Assembly (NCBI RefSeq): GCF_002213415.1
Contig: NZ_NJGU01000008.1
Location: 124,001 to 188,000 of the forward strand
Source of the DNA: Herbaspirillum robiniae
GTDB lineage: Bacteria; Pseudomonadota; Gammaproteobacteria; Burkholderiales; Burkholderiaceae_D
DNA length: 64,000 nt
Direction: 5' to 3'
The position numbers and the translations under genes are program-made. Shown here piece by piece: positions 60,322 to 64,000 of this stretch. The notes beneath the pieces were generated by a model, which did not search any database, was not told where the DNA came from, and was given only the letters and a program-made list of their open reading frames with translations. The first letter of the stretch is position 1. Each line of letters begins with the position of its first letter.

Positions 60322-61491
60322 ATGCGGGCTATCGTCTTCAATTCCGGCTACGATGTGCGAGTCGAGCATGTACCGCCTCCCTCTCTCGACTTACCTGACG
60401 ATATCATTGTTCGCGTCACAGCCGCTGCCATAGGCGGAGCTGACCTGCACATCTATCGTGGCCAGATCGCCGGCATGCGTGAACGCGACATACTTGGCCG
60501 AGAATTTATTGGGATCGTCGAACAAGCGGGTCCCGAAGTGACAGCGCTGAAGGTTGGAGATCGCGTAGTCGTTCCTTCTGTCGTTGCCTGTGGAAAATGT
60601 TTCTTCTGCAAGCGCAGGCTCTACTCGGCCTGCGAAATCAGCAACTTCGATCGCAGTACGGTAATGAATGAGAAAGCGATCCGATCAGGGGCCGCGTTCT
60701 TCGGCTACGGACATTTTCACGGTGGTTTACCCGGCGGGCATGCTGAACTAGTTCGGGTACCATATGCCAATACCGGGCCAATGGTATTGCCCCCTGAAAT
60801 TGATGATGATCGCGCGGTCTTCCTTTGTGATGCACTTCCCACCGCATATCAGTCGGTACTTAATGCCGGCATCGAGGAAGGCGATACCCTGACCATTTTC
60901 GGCGCTGGCCCTGTGGGTCAACTGGCTGCCGCCTGCGCCCGCGTGATGGGAGTGGGCCGCATCTACATGGTAGATCGCCACGACTACCTTCTCAGATTCG
61001 CCGCCGACCATTACGGCGCCATCCCCATCAATTTCTGCTCAACTCAGACCGAGCAATTCATCATTCAACATACCGGCTATCGAGGAGCCGATTGTGTGAT
61101 CGACGCGGTAGGCTTTGAAGCCAAAGGAAGTCCCATAGAAACGGCCCTATCGGCGGCGAAATTGGAAGGTGGGAGCGGCAAGGTGCTACGCCGTGCGATA
61201 GCGACGGTGCGCCGAGGCGGGCGCATCAGCGTGGCGGGTACCTATCATGGCGTCACTCACGGTTTCCCCTTTGGCGAGATATTCGAGAAGAATGTGAGTT
61301 TGCGCGCTGGCAGAACGAATATTCATGAACATCTCGGTGATTTGTTGCGCTGGCTGCGTGAGAAGAAGATCGACCCGACACCGATCATTTCTCATCATTT
61401 ACCATTGGAAGAAGGCCCCCGTGCTTACAAAATGGCGCATGGCCACCTTGAAGAACGTCGCAAGATATTGCTCGTTCCCAGCTTAATGTAG
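60322..61491 (+). CDS. Medium-chain (zinc-type) alcohol dehydrogenase, altered catalytic site
   Basis: The 389-residue protein is an MDR-type dehydrogenase with the structural zinc lobe complete (CGKCFFCKRRLYSAC) and the cofactor fold (IFGAGPVGQLAAACARVMG). But the catalytic zinc ligands differ: the usual Cys in A-I-C-G-x-D-L-H is Gly (AIGGADLHIYRG), and the usual His in G-H-E-F is Arg (LGREFIGIVEQ). It is closest in layout to formaldehyde/threonine-type dehydrogenases. It may be catalytically changed or a scaffold. It follows the aldo/keto reductase and could share its transcript. Confidence 0.85.
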   Translation: MRAIVFNSGYDVRVEHVPPPSLDLPDDIIVRVTAAAIGGADLHIYRGQIAGMRERDILGREFIGIVEQAGPEVTALKVGDRVVVPSVVACGKCFFCKRRLYSACEISNFDRSTVMNEKAIRSGAAFFGYGHFHGGLPGGHAELVRVPYANTGPMVLPPEIDDDRAVFLCDALPTAYQSVLNAGIEEGDTLTIFGAGPVGQLAAACARVMGVGRIYMVDRHDYLLRFAADHYGAIPINFCSTQTEQFIIQHTGYRGADCVIDAVGFEAKGSPIETALSAAKLEGGSGKVLRRAIATVRRGGRISVAGTYHGVTHGFPFGEIFEKNVSLRAGRTNIHEHLGDLLRWLREKKIDPTPIISHHLPLEEGPRAYKMAHGHLEERRKILLVPSLM

Positions 61492-61801
61492 CGTTAAGTT
61501 TCTATTCGTTGGACCGGACGGTGCTTGCAAGGGCCTTTTTCAGGCCCAACCGCAGATGCTTCCTTAGTCCTATCTTTTCGCAGACTTCTTACGCCGTATC
61601 CAGAATGTTCGCAAACGGCCAGAAGTAGACATCCTGAAAGAATAGTATTAATTGACGATAGCCATAAACGACGCCGACCCAGGTTCGAAAACGTAGATCA
61701 GCGGCAGAAGTGGCTTTTTGCCGTGGAGTATGCGCCGCCCCGATGTGCGGATTTGCACCGGAGCCGTTAGACCTCGCAACTGGGATAGGCAATTCTGCGA
61801 G
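61492..61801. terminator. Intergenic gap with hairpin and repeat copy
   Basis: GGGCCT (61531-61536) pairs with AGGCCC (61542-61547) across TTTTC, a short hairpin after the alcohol dehydrogenase that may end transcription, though T residues lie in the loop and not behind it. The rest of the 310-bp gap holds the fourth CGGCCAGAAG repeat (61616-61633) and nothing else that I recognise. Confidence 0.4.
61616..61633 (+). repeat. Dispersed CGGCCAGAAG repeat, copy 4
   Basis: CGGCCAGAAGTAGACATC matches the copies at 30151, 34473 and 54640 at the core and in GAC. All four are on the plus strand, three of them outside any called gene and one inside a doubtful ORF. Confidence 0.45.
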
Positions 61802-62185
61802 TCAGCACTGTCTCAATAGTGTCTTTTCGACAGCGGAGATCAATAAATTGACGTCACATGGTTTGAAGAGGACTTCTACGAAAAATCCCAACATGAATTC
61901 CAAATCAGCCAATGGTGTCGCCGTCACTCCAATGATGGGTAAATCTCGAAATCTCGGCGAGTTTTTGAGGGTTGAGGCGAGCTGAATGCCGCTCAAACGC
62001 GGCATCCTGAGATCTGTAACGATAACGTCAATCCGATCGTTCTCTATCGTTACAAGAGCTTCGAAACCATCGCCGGCCTGCAAGACCTTGTAGCCGTTGT
62101 TCTCCAAAGCGGATGAAAAGATCTCCCGCACCTCGATGTTATCTTCAACAATCAGGATTGTTGCCGAATCTAGCTTGAGTCTCAT
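61802..62185 (-). CDS. Stand-alone response regulator receiver protein
   Basis: The 127-residue protein is a single CheY-like domain: ILIVEDNIEVREIF near 10-23 (acidic pair), the phospho-acceptor Asp in DVIVTDLRMP near 53-62, Thr in VTATPL near 87-92 and Lys in LFKPCD near 106-111. There is no output domain. It would act by binding a partner, as Spo0F- or CheY-type proteins do. No kinase is next to it. It is flanked by non-coding gaps of about 300 bp on each side, so it is probably a single-gene transcript. Confidence 0.9.
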   Translation of the reverse strand: MRLKLDSATILIVEDNIEVREIFSSALENNGYKVLQAGDGFEALVTIENDRIDVIVTDLRMPRLSGIQLASTLKNSPRFRDLPIIGVTATPLADLEFMLGFFVEVLFKPCDVNLLISAVEKTLLRQC

Positions 62186-62466
62186 GTCTCGATATCTATT
62201 TGATTTATGCGTGTCTCAGTCGATTGGATAGATCCTAAACTAAAAGATTCACTATTATGTCGCCGCATGGCGACATAGCCTAGGTTATTGGCCAGGAGCA
62301 GAAAATAGGCCCGATAGGACGCTCCAGAATTTCTGGCCTTGCCGGAGATGGCCCTTCCAATCGAGCGTCTGCAATAGGATAGCTATCGCCCCCGATACGG
62401 ATGAAATCTCGTCGGGCCCCACCGGAGCCCACCTGTCGACTCCAGTGCGGCTGGCCGCCATCCTTA

Positions 62467-64000
62467 TCAGGCCAACGCTTCGCGTCCAAGCTCGCGTTGC
62501 CCGGCAAGCGCTTCGGCGAATTGCTGCAGCAACTCGGGTAATTGACCGGCCTCGCCTACCGCTAGCGAAAAATCTTCGTCGCCATTAGGCAGCACGTCGG
62601 GCAGTTCAGCCTTGTCGATCACCTCGGTCGCGCTGCCCGCCGCGAGCAAGGGCTTGCAATGGCGATACTGATCACGCACAAACTCGGCCACTAGCGGATC
62701 GGCCGCCAGCAGCGTCGTGGCCTGTTCTCCGTCGGGGATGACCACCGCGTCATACAGCGCAGAAGGGGTGGCCGACAGCGTGATCTCCACCTGAAAGGGC
62801 TTCCCGGCCGAGCAGGTGATCGCCCCCAGCTTCTGGCCCACCAGCCGCGGCACCGCTCCTTGCTGCAGCAGATGCTCGTAGACCTGGGTGACCATGGCAC
62901 CATCGACACCATCGGCCACCAGCAGCGCTACGCGACGGGTGGCGATGCCGGTCTCGCCCGGACAGGCCGTCAACGACAGTGCCGGCGAGGCCGAGTACTC
63001 CGGCTGGACGTCTACCAATACTGGCGCCGCCTCCGGCACGTCGAAGCCAAGCCCATCGGCAACCTGTTGTGCCAACATGGGGTCGACATTGACCAGCAGC
63101 GACACCACGCGCTGGCGCACAGACGGCGTCTGCACGCGGGTCAGCTCAAAGCGGAAGGCATTGACGATATGCAACTGCTCAGCCAAGGTCTGGCTTTGCC
63201 AAAACAGGCGAGCTTGCGAATAGTGATCTGCGAACTTCTCGGGCTTGGCGCGGATCTTGTCACCGTCGACCGGCTGCGGGAAACTTTTGAAGCCCGCTGC
63301 TCCGGCCTGGAACGGACAGCCGCCCCCCAGCGAATTGGGCTCGTAGGCTACGCGACCGCGATTGAGGGTCTGCCGATGCATGCCGTCGCGCTGGTTGTTG
63401 TGCACGGCGCGCAGCGGCGAATTGATCGGCAGCTCGTGGAAGTTGGCCCCTCCGAGCCGGCTGATCTGAGTATCCAGATAGGAGTGAATGCGTCCTTGCA
63501 GCAGCGGGTCATTGGTGAAGTCGATCCCCGGCACGATATGCGCCGTGCAGAATGCCACCTGCTCGGTCTCAGCGAAGAAGTTGTCGGGGTTGCGGTTGAG
63601 CACCATGCGACCCACCGGTATCAGAGGCACCAGCTCCTCGGGCACGATCTTGGTCGGATCCAGAATGTCAAAGGGCATGCCGTCTGCCTCATCTTCCGAA
63701 AAGACTTGCAGGCTCAACTCCCACTCGGGCGCGGCGCCGGCCTCGATGGCTTCCCACAAATCGCGCCGATGGTAGTCGGGATCGGCGCCGCCGATCTTGA
63801 CCGCCTCGTCCCAGATCAGCGAATGCGTGCCGGCCTTGGGCGTCCAGTGGAACTTGCAGAACACCGACGCGCCGTCGGCATTGACCAGCCGGAAGGTGTG
63901 CACGCCGAAGCCCTGCATCATGCGATAGCTGCGCGGAATGGCACGGTCTGACATCTGCCACAGCAGCATGTGGGTGGATTCGGGCATCAGGGAGACGAAG
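62467..64000 (-). CDS. katE: Large-subunit catalase (HPII type), 5' part beyond window
   Basis: The frame runs from the right edge to a stop at 62467. The visible 511 residues lack the N-terminus. They include [46 protein letters not shown] and [16 protein letters not shown], all typical of clade 2 catalases. From about 320 residues in, a DJ-1/PfpI-like flavodoxin-fold domain ([17 protein letters not shown] and [11 protein letters not shown]) marks the large-subunit type. It breaks down hydrogen peroxide in the cytoplasm. The first in-frame ATG in the window (63987) is internal to the gene, not its start. Confidence 0.95.
   Translation of the reverse strand, partial: FVSLMPESTHMLLWQMSDRAIPRSYRMMQGFGVHTFRLVNADGASVFCKFHWTPKAGTHSLIWDEAVKIGGADPDYHRRDLWEAIEAGAAPEWELSLQVFSEDEADGMPFDILDPTKIVPEELVPLIPVGRMVLNRNPDNFFAETEQVAFCTAHIVPGIDFTNDPLLQGRIHSYLDTQISRLGGANFHELPINSPLRAVHNNQRDGMHRQTLNRGRVAYEPNSLGGGCPFQAGAAGFKSFPQPVDGDKIRAKPEKFADHYSQARLFWQSQTLAEQLHIVNAFRFELTRVQTPSVRQRVVSLLVNVDPMLAQQVADGLGFDVPEAAPVLVDVQPEYSASPALSLTACPGETGIATRRVALLVADGVDGAMVTQVYEHLLQQGAVPRLVGQKLGAITCSAGKPFQVEITLSATPSALYDAVVIPDGEQATTLLAADPLVAEFVRDQYRHCKPLLAAGSATEVIDKAELPDVLPNGDEDFSLAVGEAGQLPELLQQFAEALAGQRELGREALA

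Overview
The window looks like a chromosomal segment of a high-GC betaproteobacterium, probably Burkholderiales and perhaps close to Herbaspirillum/Oxalobacteraceae. The support is the Burkholderiales-type porin, the glmU-lrp-glmS arrangement, and the Ku/LigD, TauT-type ABC transporter and Rieske gene families. Most genes have strong GC bias at third codon positions. The stretch from about 19.6 to 30.2 kb is visibly AT-richer, and 59-62 kb is mildly so, which suggests acquired DNA.

Region 1 (1-15.4 kb) is a surface-polysaccharide locus. It has a sugar-nucleotide branch (glucose-1-phosphate cytidylyltransferase, 3,5-epimerase, C-methyltransferase), three glycosyltransferase-domain proteins (one fused to a methyltransferase), three more methyltransferases, two phytanoyl-CoA-dioxygenase-like oxygenases, a NeuD/PglD-like acyltransferase, a beta-propeller glycosidase-like protein, a WbqC protein and a DegT aminotransferase. 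Together they suggest a heavily methylated and modified glycan.

Region 2 (15.6-19.6 kb) holds glmU, an Lrp/AsnC regulator and glmS, which supply UDP-GlcNAc precursors. A Tn7-like transposon sits immediately after the glmS stop codon (from about 19,623). It has a left end with three 19-20-bp boxes, two paralogous coiled-coil proteins, an unlisted 43-residue protein, two tandem TniQ/TnsD genes, a Cro/CI-like and a Ner-like regulator facing each other across overlapping promoter and operator signals, a structured leader, and tnsA-tnsB-tnsC. No cas genes or CRISPR array were seen. The matching right end was not found in the window.

Region 3 (30-36.4 kb) carries an orphan HigA-like protein, an NHEJ pair (ku, ligD), two doubtful small ORFs and a chemoreceptor.

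Region 4 (36.5-54 kb) is dominated by an 18-gene minus-strand run (53,761 to 37,863). It encodes a TauT/NitT-type ABC importer, two SDRs, a cupin, an alpha/beta hydrolase, an IclR regulator, a ThDP enzyme, an aspartate-dehydrogenase-like enzyme, an aldehyde dehydrogenase, an extradiol VOC dioxygenase, a flavin monooxygenase, two small proteins, a Rieske oxygenase with its reductase, and a RidA protein. It ends at a good terminator and is followed by a porin with its own terminator. Two identical-spacing inverted repeats 84 bp apart precede it. The gene set fits an uncharacterised catabolic pathway for an aromatic, probably nitrogen-bearing, compound.

Region 5 (54.7-64 kb) holds a three-subunit membrane-linked dehydrogenase (Tat gamma subunit, GMC flavoprotein with a Cys cluster, triheme cytochrome c), an aldo/keto reductase, a zinc-type alcohol dehydrogenase that lacks two catalytic zinc ligands, a stand-alone receiver protein, and the 3' part of a large-subunit catalase that runs off the right edge.
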